Position numbers and translations under genes: made by a program
NCBI GenBank assembly: GCA_034406715.1
Contig: CP137869.1
Span: forward strand, 620,001 to 684,000
Origin: Rhodotorula mucilaginosa
Taxonomy: Eukaryota; Basidiomycota; Microbotryomycetes; Sporidiobolales; Sporidiobolaceae
DNA: 64,000 nt
Direction: 5' to 3'
The notes under the pieces: model-generated
The model's database searches: none
Seen by the model: only the letters and a program-made list of their open reading frames with translations
Told to the model about the DNA's origin: nothing
Shown here: piece after piece, positions 22,024 to 34,003 of the stretch
Layout: each line of letters opens with the position of its first letter
How positions within the stretch are numbered: position 1 is the stretch's first letter

Positions 22024-22548
22024 CTTGGACGGTGCTGCGGCTCGGCGTGGAGGACAACAAGGCGGTTCGCTCGCTCGCTCGCCCGGGTCGAAGCGGCGGC
22101 GACTCGGCGGCGAGGCAACCACTCATACACAGCCGACCATCCACTCCGTTCGCTATATGCTACGCTTGTGACTGCACTTTCAGTCCGTATAGGCTCAGAG
22201 CCGATGCGCTCGCTCGTCGCCAGTGCCCATTACGCCGCTCTCATTGGCCGCCCGTTTGCCGTTCGCTTATACCCCGACAACGCCATGCTCTCTCCATCGC
22301 TGAGGAGGTGCTCGTGCGTGCTTGAACAGGTCCGATTACCAACAGCTACTTGAACTGCTACGGCAAGAAACCGACCAAAATGGGGATGGAGGGAAAGCCC
22401 CGACCGACGATGACCAGCACCGTCGGCGGGCGGGGCGCTGGTCTGCACGTGTGCGGGACCGGAGGAATGCGACAAATAACGGAGGCGGTGCATTGAAGGC
22501 AAAATAAACAAAATATGGAGGGTCCGAGGTGCGAAGAAACGGGCTCGT
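22024..22548. other. Intergenic
   Basis: The promoter side of Cox9 copy A and the 3' side of the first GH16 gene. No feature was recognised. Confidence 0.4.
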
Positions 22549-24589
22549 TCACTCGACCGAGAAGACGTGGACGCTCTTGATCTCCCAGATCGCTTCGTCA
22601 AAGTTGCTCGGCTCCATCAAGTACTCGCTGCAGGTCGCAGCCACGTTTCCGCAGCTCTGCTGCCAGATCTACATGTCGCGGAACGGGAGGGAGAACATGT
22701 TAGCACTTCGGAACGCTTTCCCCGATTTCCGTCCACGACGAGCAGCAGCTTTGACTCACCTCCTGCAGACCGGCATATTCACCACAGAGGGTGATATCTG
22801 CAATGCAAACTCGTGTCAGTCATCAATGCTTGGGTCTGATGGGAACGCGGCTCACTGAAGATGAGACGCCTGCGACGAGGACGGAGAGCGTCAAGTTTTA
22901 GCTGACCGCGACGGGAGCACAAGCGGCGGAGGAATGAGGGACTCACTGAGCACTGAACATGCGCGCGATGTCGCAGCTCGAACTGGTCCACGTCGCGGTC
23001 GGCGGGCCCCAGGTCGACCGGTCCGGCGCGCCCTGCGAGATGTTGTCCGGAATCTCGGCGCGCGGGAAGAACCAGATCGAGATCTCGTCCTCAGTGAAGA
23101 GTGTGGCGATCACTCCACCGCCTAAACAAGCACGACTCGTCGTCAGTGACTTTTTGCTCGCTCCGAGGTATGAGGAGAAAGAACTCGACTTGCCCCCGGC
23201 GTTGAACTCTTGGCCGTACGAGGCCTTGCCCGCCCGGTAAGAGCATCCAGCATTGCCACCTTGCACAGCACATTCCGTACTGCACGTGCGTCGGATGCCG
23301 TGCGTCAACCACGAGGCACACGAAAAGCCGGTGCGTCAGCCGCGATGCTCACGAACGCCCGAGTCAGGAGACTTCACTGACCCAACGAGCGCGCCTGTAG
23401 CGTCAGGGTTTGACGGCGCCGAGCAGCCGTCGCCATCCGTGTGCAGGCTGATCATGTTCTCGGCGTCGAGGTTGACGCCCTCAATCACGTCCTGCCGGCG
23501 CATAAAAGGTCAGCTCGTCGGACCACCAAAGACAGGCTAGAGACGCACAATCTCGCCTCCTGCGGGCCAGTTCGGCTCCCCGTAGCTCCACCAGGCGGGC
23601 CAAGCTGTGAGGGGTGTATGGGCGGCGTCAGCAAGACGCTCCGGAGGCTTCCCACGCGATTCCAGAACTCGGCCGTCCGAAGCCTCGGAGCACTGCGACT
23701 CGGCGAGTAAGACTTACTTCCGCATCCCCAGGGCATACGAATGATGTCCGCCAAGACGAGCGAACCGATCTCGACAGGCTCGGCAGATTCGATGCGGACT
23801 GATTTGCGGTTCTCGCCTGCACCAAGCTTTGACTGGTTGTCGACGCGCTGCGGACCGAGGCCATCGAGTCAGTGGCTTGATCTGTGCCTACAAGACTATT
23901 GCCTGCCTGTACAGGATCAGGTGCCGTACCATCGTTGCCGAGTACTCGTCAGCGGAAATGAGACCCGCTTGTTCGGCCTCTTCGCGACTAACGTAGTTGA
24001 CTTGACCCTGCAGCAAAGAAACTTGGCGTCAGACCGAAGCGGGCTCGTATGTCTGCCGACCCGAGCCCCAACCTCCGCCACATGCCTGCAGACCGCCTGC
24101 ACGCCGCGCCGACTTGAAAAGTCTCGGCTTACCTCGGTCGGGTCGACCTCCTGGAAGAACATCCAGTCATCGAAGAAGGTGGAGCCGGAGTACGACCTTG
24201 TGAGGGTGTACGGTCCTCCCGTAGGCGCACCAGTCGGCGCTGGCGAGCGGGTCGTGGTGGTGCTCGAGCGCGAGGTTGACGAGCGCGCTCGGCTTGTCGT
24301 CGTGGCCGTGGACGTGGACGTGGTCGACGTGTCGGGGTAGGTGATCTCGGTGGGATACTCCCTCGGGGTCGAGTGATCTGCTCGGGCTCTGAAAGTCAGC
24401 CACGGTTTTCCGGGACCGAGACTGGCCAAGATGCTCACCGTTGGTGCACTCCACTGCATCTGTGGGCCGCTGACGGTTTCGGTAGCGCCAGCCGTACCCG
24501 CCGTAACCGTCGTCCGGCGAGCCTTCCTCGGTCGCCTGGACCGCCATACTGCCGACGAGAATGCAAAAGAGCGAGGTTGCGATGCGCAT
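22549..24589 (-). CDS. GH16 endo-1,3(4)-beta-glucanase, secreted paralogue (C)
   Basis: Eleven exons (24439-24589, 24133-24377, 23930-24007, 23718-23847, 23549-23604, 23382-23491, 23194-23279, 22947-23121, 22856-22869, 22760-22797, 22549-22668) give 400 residues. A signal peptide (MRIATSLFCILVGSMAVQA) precedes a Thr/Ser-rich linker and the GH16 lectin-like catalytic fold from YSGSTFFDDWMFF onward. The catalytic motif is E-I-D-V-I-E, split by an intron after GGEI. GCSYRAGKASYGQEFN, SIWFFPRAEIP and ITLCGEYAG complete the family pattern of laminarinase-type enzymes that cut mixed or beta-1,3 glucans. The intron 23122-23193 is of the GC-AG type. It is secreted, so likely a wall or nutrient glucanase. 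Confidence 0.88.
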
Positions 24590-25113
24590 CCTGGGAGGCA
24601 AAATTGTTTGGCGTGAAGGAGAGGGAGAAAGGAATCGCTCGGGGATGAAGGACGAATAGAGGAGCGTAAGCGGCCTGCCGCTGTTGCAATCGAAACGAGT
24701 AGGAGAGGGTGAAGGAGGAGAACGAAGCAGCTGAGAGGCGGCGACGACAGAAAGTTAGGCGGCGAGGGAACCGTGCACGTCCGGCGAACGCTTGTTCCAC
24801 GAGGACGGACATCCGGATCTCTCGGGGAGCGAGCTGGTACTGTAGGCTCGGCGTCTTGTGTACTTGGACGTTCCAGGCCCGATTGGCGTACCCGTGACGA
24901 CGCGCGGGTATGCACAACGTACTCGGACGTCCGTCTGGGAACTTGAGAAGGTCGCGTGCCGGGCAAGAGAAGACTGCTGCCCGCCGCCGCCGCATCAGCA
25001 GCGACGGCTGACGCAGACGACACACGCGGACTATACTTCTCGATCTGGCTGGCAGGGGGGACGGGCGAGACTAGCACTTCAGGAAAAAGCAAAGACGTGC
25101 GCAGACCCGAATT
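24590..25113. other. Intergenic, promoter of GH16 paralogue C
   Basis: Only an open-frame extension of the antisense or upstream type is present. No exon, repeat or RNA was recognised. Confidence 0.4.
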
Positions 25114-27173
25114 TCACTTTGCATAAATCTTGACACTCTTAACCTCCCAGATAGCCTCGTCGAAATTGGCAGGGTCAGCGACAAAGTCGCTGCAAGTAGG
25201 CGCTTTATCCTTGCAGTGACGTGCCCAAGCCTGGAAAGGTTGAGCAAAGATCTCGTCAGTGGCGGTGGCGTCTCTGTTCGACATTGCTCGATCCATGACA
25301 TACCGCCGGTTCGCCTGCATACTCTCCGCAAATGGTGATATCTGTTGCATGAGAGGGAATTTGGCCGTGAACAAGGATTCATGGTGCAGAGCTGAGAGAC
25401 TTCGGCGTACTGAAAATGAGACGCCTGGCAAGCGCGGAGACGACAGGTCAGTGCCTGCGAGTGCGCGGACTGCGATATAGACGCACTGATGCGTGAAAAA
25501 CTTCTTGATGTCGCACGAGGAGCTTGGCCAATTTGCGGTCGGCTTGCCCCACGTCGAGGGGTCCGTTAGGTTGTCGGGAATGTCAGTCCGCGTCCAGAAC
25601 CAGACGGAGATGCCTTCCTCAGCAAAGAGTGTTGCATAGACTCCTCCGCCTGGCAAGGAATACTTAGTAAGCGTGCTTTTGTCCGAGTTAAGCGTTTGGG
25701 GCATGAGACGTACCGGCGTCGTTAAAGTCTTTTCCATAGGACTTTGGGCCGGCGCCGTAGGAGCAACCTCCGATGCCAGACCCGACATCACACACGACAC
25801 TGCATGAGAGAAATACAGGGGAAAGACATGTAAGCCTCCAACCCCCCTCCCAGCAGCAATAACGTCTTCAAGGTCGCCAGAATGGATTGACACAAACTTT
25901 TGCGGCATGATCTCGCCCGAGACGTCCGGTTTGGCCGCCGGCTTACAGCCGTCACCGTTTGTGTGCAAGGTGATGACATTGGTTTTGTCAAGGTTGACCC
26001 CCTCAATGACGTCCTAAGGATTGAGAGCGTAGGCGAACTCGGCCGATCAGCGAGTTTGGCCGCGCGACTCCGTGCGTGGCTAGAACACTCACAATTTCGC
26101 CACCGTCTGGCCAATCCGGGTCACCGCTGGATACCGAGATAAGTCAGCATACATTAAAATTGTTTTCGCGCCCGTCCGCAACAGACGCGGGCGCGACCTC
26201 GTCGGATGCGGCGCAAGAAAACAACTTCGCGGTTGCCAGAGGATAGAGAGCGAAGCGACTCACAATGACCACCACGCAGGCCAAGTTGCGCAACCCCATG
26301 GCATGCGAATGATGTCGGCAATGATCAAGGAACCGAGTTCTGCTGGTGTCGTCGTTTCGATTCGAACGGAATCTCGCTTCGCTCCTTTCGCCAGCTTATT
26401 TGTGTTGTCCACCCGCTGTAAGCGACATGTCAGTAAAGCGCGGTTGCCGAAGCATCAGTCTTACTCACCATCGTCGCCTTTTTCGCAGTGGCTGAGAAAA
26501 GCCCGGCTTTCTGCGCAGCTTCTTTCTTCAGGTAGTTGACCTGGCCCTCGGTTGGGTCTTCGAGCGAGAAGAATTCCCAGCCATCAAAGAAGGTCTCGCC
26601 CTCGTAGGATCTGACGAGCTTGTACGGGCCTTTCGTATCGTTGGGAGATGCCGTCTTTTTTGGAGCGGAGGAAGAGCCTGCCTGCGTGGGCGCAGCTGAG
26701 GGTCGTTGCGAGCGATTCTTCGTACATCCCAAGGCCTGGCAGGTCATTTCGCCTCCTGCGGCATCGTCCCCGTTCTTTCCGGGACGCGGAATCGTGTCGG
26801 TCTGAGCGCGCAGAACTTCAGCAATGACTCAGGGCTGCTAGGGATCAACGGAGGTACGCACCTCATCCTCGCCGGCATCGTTTCCGCTCATGGGAGGCGT
26901 TTCGGCGGCGGGCGCCTCGCCGCTCAATTCGAGAGGACTTGCCTGTACAGCAGCTGGTTCGGTAGCGGCCTCTCCGCTTGCCCTCATCTGCCAGATCACG
27001 ACAACGGCCACGACCGCCACCCCAAGCAAGCCCAGGAGGAGCCAAACGTAGGTGATCGGAACGGTCTTTGCTCTGGGCTGCCGAGATGGACCGGTCTTGT
27101 CGTCATCAGAACCGTCTGTTGTTTCGCGCGAGTCGTCGGAAGTGTCGCTGCTGGCCTGACGTCGATGGCGCAT
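25114..27173 (-). CDS. GH16 endo-1,3(4)-beta-glucanase, membrane-anchored paralogue (B)
   Basis: Ten exons (26862-27173, 26469-26801, 26264-26415, 26093-26126, 25898-26013, 25714-25799, 25487-25649, 25411-25424, 25304-25341, 25114-25230) give 454 residues. There is no cleavable signal. A hydrophilic, acidic N-terminus of about 40 residues is followed by one membrane helix (YVWLLLGLLGVAVVAVVVIW), a type II anchor. After a stalk comes the GH16 domain: GETFFDGWEFF, DSVRIETTTPAELGSL, MPWGCATWPAWWS, catalytic E-I-D-V-I-E with an intron after GGEI, and ITICGEYAG. The donor at 25897 is an unusual GTTTGT, chosen because it restores the segment PQNVVCDVGSG. Role: beta-glucan cleavage or remodelling at the cell surface (inference). 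Confidence 0.86.
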
Positions 27174-27464
27174 TGGTACCTGGAAGCAGCGAGAATCGGC
27201 GCCGGCAAGCTGCAAGTCTGCAGCTCTGCATAGCTGCATACGAGCGCCGCGCCCTGGAATGTCTTGGTCCGCGGACAAGCCGAGCTGGCGAGGTGCGAGC
27301 GGGCGCTCGGGCCCTCGAGCATCAAGCCTTGATTTCCCGAGCAGTCGAGCGGTCGAGCGGTACAGCAGCGCCGACCACAAGCGCCCATATAGCACGCGTG
27401 ACGCACGTCGAGCGAGTCGGAAACAGATTGGCAGCAGCGAATCTGGACAACAACAAGAGCGTTT

Positions 27465-29198
27465 CTACGATAAAGAATACACTTTGACGTACGCGATTTC
27501 CCACACCGCTTCGTCGAAATTGGCCGGATCGGCCACAGCATCGCCGCAAGTCGGGGCTGTATCCTTACAAGCAGTCGCCCACACTTGCGCGTTCCCAGCC
27601 CAGTCGCCGCAAAGTGCAGTGTCTGCAAAAAAGGTGAAAGGTCAGCTTGGCCGGAAATTTTCGTGAAAGACCAGAATGCCGCACTGAAGATAATTGTCCT
27701 GCGGCGCGAGAGTAGATCAGAATCTGCTCAAAGGAATCTGTCGTAGGGAAACGATCCCCTCACTGATCTGCAAAATAGGTGGGAATATCGCACGAGGACC
27801 GCGGCCAAGTTGCGGAAGGTTTACCCCAAGTAGCCATGTCTGGCGATCCCTGCTCGATGTTTTGTGGCATGGTCTTGCTGGCGTGACTCCAGAACCAGAT
27901 CGAAATGGCGTCTTTGCTGAAGAGAAGTGCGATGACGCCTCCGCCTGCAGAGGGGTTCGCCCGTTCAGAAACAAGTCACGAGTCTCGCATCGGACACAAG
28001 GCAGAGCTCACCTGCATCATTGAAAGCTTTGCCGTACGAGGCTGCTGCTGTTTCCGCGTAGGAACAGCCAACGTTGCCGTTATTGTTGGCGTTGCAATCG
28101 ACATTTGCAGGAACGGTTTTGCCGGTGATGTCCGGATTGGAGGAGAGCTTGCAGCCCGAGTCTTTTACGTGAAGCGTGAGCTGGTTGATTTTGTCGTGGT
28201 GGACGCCTTCGATGATATCCTGCGTGGCAAGTTCAGTCAGCTTTCGGGACTTGTCCGGATGCGGGATGGTCAAAGCCCACAATCTCGCCACCGTTTGGCC
28301 AATTTGGACCATGAGTCCAATAGGCTGGCCACGTAGCGCAGCCGAACGGCATCCTCAAGATGTCGCCAATCACCAACGAGCCCAACTTGACCGGTTCTTT
28401 CGAATGGATCCGGACCGATTTCCGATTCGCTCCAGGCGCGAGCCGAGTTGTATTGTCGACTCTCATCACCGCCGACTTGGCAGAGGCGGAAATGAGTCCG
28501 GCCGCTCTCGCAGCAGCTTCATCGACATAGTCGACCGTTCCATGGGTCGGATCGGCGTCTGTCCAAAAGTCCCAACCGTCAAAGAATCGCTCGCCCGCAT
28601 ACGTGCGCAGAAGCTTGTAGGGACCCGAGTTAGGCTCGTTCGAGCTGGGCGTCGGTTTCGCAGGAGCAGAAGAGCTGGTGTCGAGAGTGGTCGATAGAGA
28701 GCTAGTCGGAGTGGACGCGGTTTCGGTCGGGGTTACCCCGTTTCCCGCAGGATCGGAAGTCGTATTCGGTGCAGGCGGGGTCATGTCGCTCGCACGTTGT
28801 CTTCCCCAGAACACGGCGACGATGATGGCGACGACAAAAATCGCACATCCGGCTCCTACGAGGAGGGTCTTGTTATGATCGCGTGCATGTTCGTCATCTT
28901 CGTCGCTGCTCTGTGTGCGGCGAGTAGGCTAAGTCAGGCACCCTTCTCCTGTGCAGGGACGGAGAAAAGTGCGCACCTCGTCTGATGTCGAGTCCGTGTC
29001 AGAATTGGAGGTTGAGGACGACGCGCTAGACCTGCTCGAGTCGCTCGACGAAGCGCGGCCTATGCTCTCGTAGCCATGCTTCTCGTTCCGATGCCGGCGA
29101 GATGACCCTGACGATGTGCTATGATGCGCCGCCTCTTCGTCGGACCCGGAAGATGATGTGGAGCTGCTGCGTCGACGAGCGCGGTGATGACGGGGCAT
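27465..29198 (-). CDS. GH16 endo-1,3(4)-beta-glucanase, membrane-anchored paralogue (A)
   Basis: Six exons (28977-29198, 28281-28910, 28012-28219, 27764-27944, 27685-27698, 27465-27622) give 470 residues. The cytosolic N-terminus is about 90 residues, rich in Ser, Arg and Asp, and precedes a single membrane helix (AIFVVAIIVAVFW) and a Thr/Ser/Pro stalk. The GH16 domain has GERFFDGWDFW, MPFGCATWPAYWTHGPNWP, catalytic E-I-D-I-I-E, GCSYAETAAASYGKAFN and TALCGDWAGN, the form closest to described mixed-linkage glucanases. It has five introns against nine and ten in its neighbours. All three genes share orientation and a 14-nt microexon. Confidence 0.88.
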
Positions 29199-29348
29199 TC
29201 AGCCAGGATGAACCGAGCGAGGAAAGAGAACCTCGACTGTAGCCTCCCGAAGCAGCAGCAAGCCTTGCAGACCTCGTCGAATCGGTGAGAGCAGAAGGAC
29301 GGTCGGTTTGTCCGCGGACCAGCTCTATTACATTTTTCTAATCACATC

Positions 29349-30630
29349 TTATTTGGAAGGGCGGATCGCCTTCGGTCCCTCGACATAGTCCATGGTGACA
29401 CTCGCGTTCATGAGCCACACATCCGCCGGGCTGTTGACCATCTTGTGCGGCTTTTTCGGGTCAAAGAGCGCGCCCGAGAGGAAGTCGGCGACGAATCCAT
29501 GCTCAAACTCATACGCCGACTCGATGGCGCCGATCTCGTCGTCGGTCAGGACCACGTCGAGCGCGGGAATGTTGCCCTCGAGGTGCTCGACCTTGCGGCC
29601 TCCGATGATCGGGAACACGTAGGGCGCCGTTTGCAAAACGTACGCGAGGGCGAGGTTGAGGAGCGACGTGCCGTCGTTGCGCTTGTTGGCGAGGTCCTCG
29701 AGGACGGCCGAGACGTCCTTGTCGCGCTGCGAGGTCTGGATGAAGTGGCGGCCGTCATGACCCTTCTCGCGCTCGGCGAACCCGGCACGGGTCTGGAAGC
29801 GACCCTGGTTGAGGGCGCCGTACGGGCAGAGCGCCATCCCTTCGTCGATCGCCATGGGGATGATCTCGCGCTCAAAGTCGCGCATGACGGCGCTCCACAT
29901 GCCCTGGTAGACGCTGAATTGGCGGAGACCGTGGTCGCGCGCGTACTGGTTGGCCTTGGAAACGATCCAGGCGGGTGTGTCTGTCTCGTAAAGAAAGCAG
30001 TATCAGCTGCATATTCGTCGCTGAATCGGGTACGGAGCGCGCATGCACGCACCCGAGATGCCGAGGTACATGACTTTGCCCGACCGGACGAGGTCATTCA
30101 GACCGAGCATGAGTTCGGGGATGCTTGTCGTGAAGTCCCAAACGTGGACGTAAAAGATGTCGACGTAAGACGTCTGCAACCGCTTGAGCGACGTCTCGAG
30201 GGAGAGCTTCATCGACTTGATGTTGTTTCCGATGTAGGTACTTTGAGGGCCGGACGGGTGGAAAGTGTTGGTGTACTTGGTCGCGATCACGAGCTCGTCG
30301 CGGTTCTGGCGCTGCTGCATCCACTCGCCGATCCACGTCTCGGATTCTCCGTCCCGGTAGCTGTACAACGCAATGTGCGGCTCGTCAGTGATCGAAAAAG
30401 AGAAGTTTGCAGAACCGTTCGACTCGCGTATTCGCCGTATCGAGATAGTTACCGCCGTTCTTGAAGAACGAGTCCATGATTGCAAAGGCCGTCTCCTTGC
30501 TGCACTTGCCGTAGCGCTCCGAGTGAGCCTCGCCGAACGTCATGGTGCCGAGGCAGAGCGGCGAAACGCGGACTCCCGCCGAGGGCGAGAGCAGGCGGTG
30601 GCGAGCGAGGGCGGAAGCAGGCGAAGACAT
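29349..30630 (-). CDS. Aldo-keto reductase, aryl-alcohol dehydrogenase (AAD) type
   Basis: Exons 30428-30630, 30053-30360 and 29349-29980 give 380 residues. The TIM-barrel enzyme shows the AKR pattern: VSPLCLGTMTFGEA near the N-terminus, GGNYLDTANTY with the proton-relay Asp and Tyr, LVIATKYT with the Lys, and the conserved His in VDIFYVHVWD. FPIIGGRKVEHLEGN is the cofactor-site block. AAD-type enzymes reduce aromatic aldehydes with NADPH, often in lignin-derived or stress metabolism. The first intron (30361-30427) is best explained by a GC donor (GCGAGT); a GT donor does not keep the frame. Confidence 0.9.
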
Positions 30631-31321
30631 TCTGATGGTGGTTGGTCCAGAGAAGGTGTGGATCAAGAGACGAGAAGCGATTGAAGCAGTCGAGGGCTCT
30701 GGTTGCAGGTCAAAGTGGAGGGAAGCTGCAGTCGGAAGTGCTGCCTCCGCTACCTCCTCCGCATGATGTCAGGTGCAGAATGACATGGCCGAGAGTTCAG
30801 GTTTATGAAGCAGCAGTAGCAGTGCAGCCAGCCGCGGGAAGCGAGGGCGAAGGTTGAGCGACATATGCTAGCGAGGCGAGCCCGGGCCTTGGGCGCATAT
30901 CGAAGAAAGGCGCCGGCCGCCGTCCTTTATGTTGAGGAGGGACGAGCAGGACGCACGAGCACAGCAGACCTCCACAGCTACGAGGGGGAACGGAGGCCGA
31001 GCAAGAGGAGTGGAGGGTAGATGAGCGAGATGAGCTCGGATCCCTCAGCCGGCACCACCCTGATCAACCCTGATCTGCTCTGACCAAGGCGCTCCTCGAA
31101 AGCGAGTGCAGGACTGAAGCATGGCGCTGCAGCTCAGTTCGGACGTTACATGAAGGCTGAACTTTTCCAAGGGAGAAAGAACATTTTCCGCCCGGGCCGG
31201 CGTCGAGTCCGAGAAGGATCGACATGGCGGAAGTCGAGTCGACGACAAGAATCTTCTTGCGGCCGTCGAGGCGGTTGAAGCTGGCCATGCTCTCGTCCAG
31301 TCTGGTATATCCCACACTACC
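30631..31321. other. Intergenic, divergent promoter of AKR and ABCF genes
   Basis: A GC-rich stretch with no convincing exon, RNA gene or repeat. Confidence 0.4.
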
Positions 31322-34003
31322 ATGGTTTTGAAGAAAACCGCAGCGAGGCGCGCCGCCCAACAAGCTCCTCCTTCAACCGACAGCGCTGGTGACGACACGC
31401 AGCCGGTCATCGAATGTCGCGCACAGCAGTCGCGCTTCTGGACCGACACGCTCACTTCCGGCATTGAGATCGACTTGAAGGACGTCTCCATCGCCGTCGG
31501 AACCGGCAAGGACCAGCGCGAGCTGTTGACCAACGCACACGTGAGGTTGAAAGAAGGCGTCCGCTACGGCCTGGTCGGCAGGTGCGGCAAGACATTCCTT
31601 TGTCTTGTCCGTTCCTATACACACTGAACTGTCGCATCCAGGAACGGAACGGGAAAATCGACGCTGTTCAAAGCGCTCGCCGATAAACTCATCCCGGGCA
31701 TCAATCCGACCACGCGCATCCTCTTACTCTCGCAAATCGACGACACCGTTCGAGGAAGTACTGCTGCTGTCGATGCTGCAGGGAAAGAAGTTTCCGTGCT
31801 GGCTCACGTCGTGAACGGCGACAAGGAACTGGTCAGAGCGAGGGAACGCCACCAAGGTCGGTTTTCTCTGCGCCCATCTGCATGTGCGTCTTCGCCCTGA
31901 CCGATCCTTACATATCAGCCTTGACTATCGCTGTTGAGTCGACCTCGCCGCTCGAGACGGCCCGCATCGTCCGCCAACTGGAACTCGAAGACCGCGAGCA
32001 CGACCTCGTCCAGGCGCGGCTGATCGCGCTGCGTCGATCCGGCACGAGGGGAAAAGCCGCTCGAGACGAGGAGATCGAGGCAGAGCGGGCGGTCGAGCAT
32101 GCTCGCCAAAGGTGCGTTCATCTCCAGCTCCGAGCGCGTGCATAAGCGCGAGTTGCTGAATCCTCCTCCTGCCACCGACCGGTACGCAGCCTCGACCAGC
32201 TCAGCGTCGATGACCAACCCGACTACCTCTCCAAGGCAAACGAGATGCTCGAAGCCGTGCAGACGACGCTCGACCTCCTCGAGCATAGCACTGCATCAGC
32301 ACGTGCGGCGCACATTCTCGTCGGGTTGGGCTTCACTCAGGAGATGATCGAAGGGCCGTACCGCGCCTTGTCCGGCGGATGGCGGTCTCGTTGCTCGCTG
32401 GCAACGTCCCTACTGGTTCAGAGCGACGTCCTCTTGCTCGACGAGGTGACCAACTTCCTGGTACGGCTTCTTCCTCCTCTAGGCTCTCTGAATCTCCTCC
32501 ACTGACTTTTTACCCCGTCTTGCAGGATCTCGAAGCGACCATTTGGCTCGAGCACTACCTGTGCAGCGAGTCTCGGACTTTGGTCGTCACCTCGCACGAC
32601 ACCGCGTTCCTGTCGGCCGTCGTCGAAGAGACAATCATCTTGCGCAAACAGCAACTGCGATACTTTGAAGGGACGCCCGCCGCATTCGAGGTGAACGAGA
32701 AGAAAGAGTTTCTGCGCGCGACACGGGATCAAGCCGCGCTTGACAAGAAGAGGATGCATGTCAGTCGCCCGACCATCGCGACCGGAATTCCTCCGTAAAG
32801 GCTGACTAGCCTCCACTGTCAGGTCGAAGCCTCCATTCGCAAGGGCAAAGCGTCGGCCAAAGCTACCGGCGACGAGAATCGCTCCCGGATGGTCAAGAGT
32901 CGCGAAAAGAAACTCGAAGAACGCTGGGGACTCGAGCAGAGCGCCAAGGGGGGTCGATTCAAGTTGAATCGCGATCTCGTCGGTACGTCTCGCTGCTTTC
33001 CAGCGCTTGTCATGTTTCGATCGCCGACATCCAAATACATCTCCAGGCTACCACACGAGCCGCCGTGGCGAGATCGAGATCGAAGCTCCCGAGCGAGACG
33101 TCAAGATCAAACTGGACGACCCGCCCGCCCTGCGCACGCTCGGCGACCTGGTCCATTTCGACCACGTCGAGTTCCGGCACCCGCGCGCTACCAAGCCTTT
33201 GCTGTCGGACATCACCTTCACCGTCGAGCAGGGCGGGCGGCTCGCTTTGGTCGGCGCGAACGGCCAGGGCAAGTCGACGCTTGCGAAACTCATCATGGGG
33301 GAGTTGCAGCCGACTCGCGGCTCAATCGTGCGACATCCGCTGCTCAAGATTGGCTACTTTAGTCAACACTCCGTCGAGGACTTGTCCACCGCCGGTAACG
33401 TCACGGCGTTGGCGTACTTTCTCGAGCATTTTGCCGCGAAGGGCGTTCAGGTGGAGGAACAGGCGGTGCGAGCCTGCCTGGGCTCGTTCGGACTCGGTGG
33501 ACGCCTCGCGAGCGATGTGCCCTTGTCACAATTGTCCGGAGGTCAGAAAGTGGGTTGCCCTTTACCCTCTCTCACCTACTCCTCTCGCTCACCTTACCCT
33601 TCTCACGCTCGCGCAGGTCCGCCTCGCGTTTGCTCTGATCGTGTTCCACCCGCCTCCTCTACTCCTTCTCGACGAAGTGACGACGCATGTTGATTTCGCC
33701 ACTGTGAAAGCGCTCGCGCTCGCCTTGCGGAACTGGAGCGGCGCGGTCGTCCTGATCACGCACGACCGGTGGCTCTCGCGCGTCGTCGTCGAGGGCGAAT
33801 CCCTCAAAGTCGCTTCCGGTGTCGAGGACGCTGCTTCGGACGACGAGGATGAGCAGGACTCGTCCGACGAGGATGAACTCGGCGAGGCCAAGAAGGGCGC
33901 AACTTGGCGAGTCGGGAACGGCAAGATCAAGTTGATGGAGAAGGGGATGCAGGGCTATGTGGCCATGGTCGAGCGCAAGGTGGCCAAGAGGATGGCAGCT
34001 TAG
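31322..34003 (+). CDS. ABCF-type ATPase with two nucleotide-binding domains
   Basis: Exons 31322-31581, 31642-31856, 31919-32111, 32190-32460, 32526-32759, 32823-32982, 33047-33549 and 33617-34003 give 740 residues with no membrane segments. NBD1 has Walker A GRNGTGKST, signature LSGGW and LLLDEVTNFLD. NBD2 has Walker A GANGQGKST, signature LSGGQ and LLLDEVTTHVD. The H-loops are VTSHD and LITHD. A charged linker joins the NBDs and the C-terminus is acidic then basic. ABCF proteins act on ribosomes (Gcn20, Arb1, New1, eEF3). Here the usual DEPTNHLD is altered in both NBDs (Pro to Val, and NH to NF or TH), while the catalytic Glu remains. Which ABCF branch it belongs to is not certain. Confidence 0.85.

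Noticed and set aside
23917-25092. Single 391-codon minus-strand frame upstream of GH16 C
   Set aside because: It is mostly the real second GH16 exon read through its flanking introns and promoter. The signal-peptide exon at 24439-24589 in another frame gives a better protein.
32112-32189. Inactivation of the ABCF gene by frame changes
   Set aside because: All frame changes coincide with GT...AG introns of 60-78 nt and the total is an exact multiple of three, so the gene is intact.
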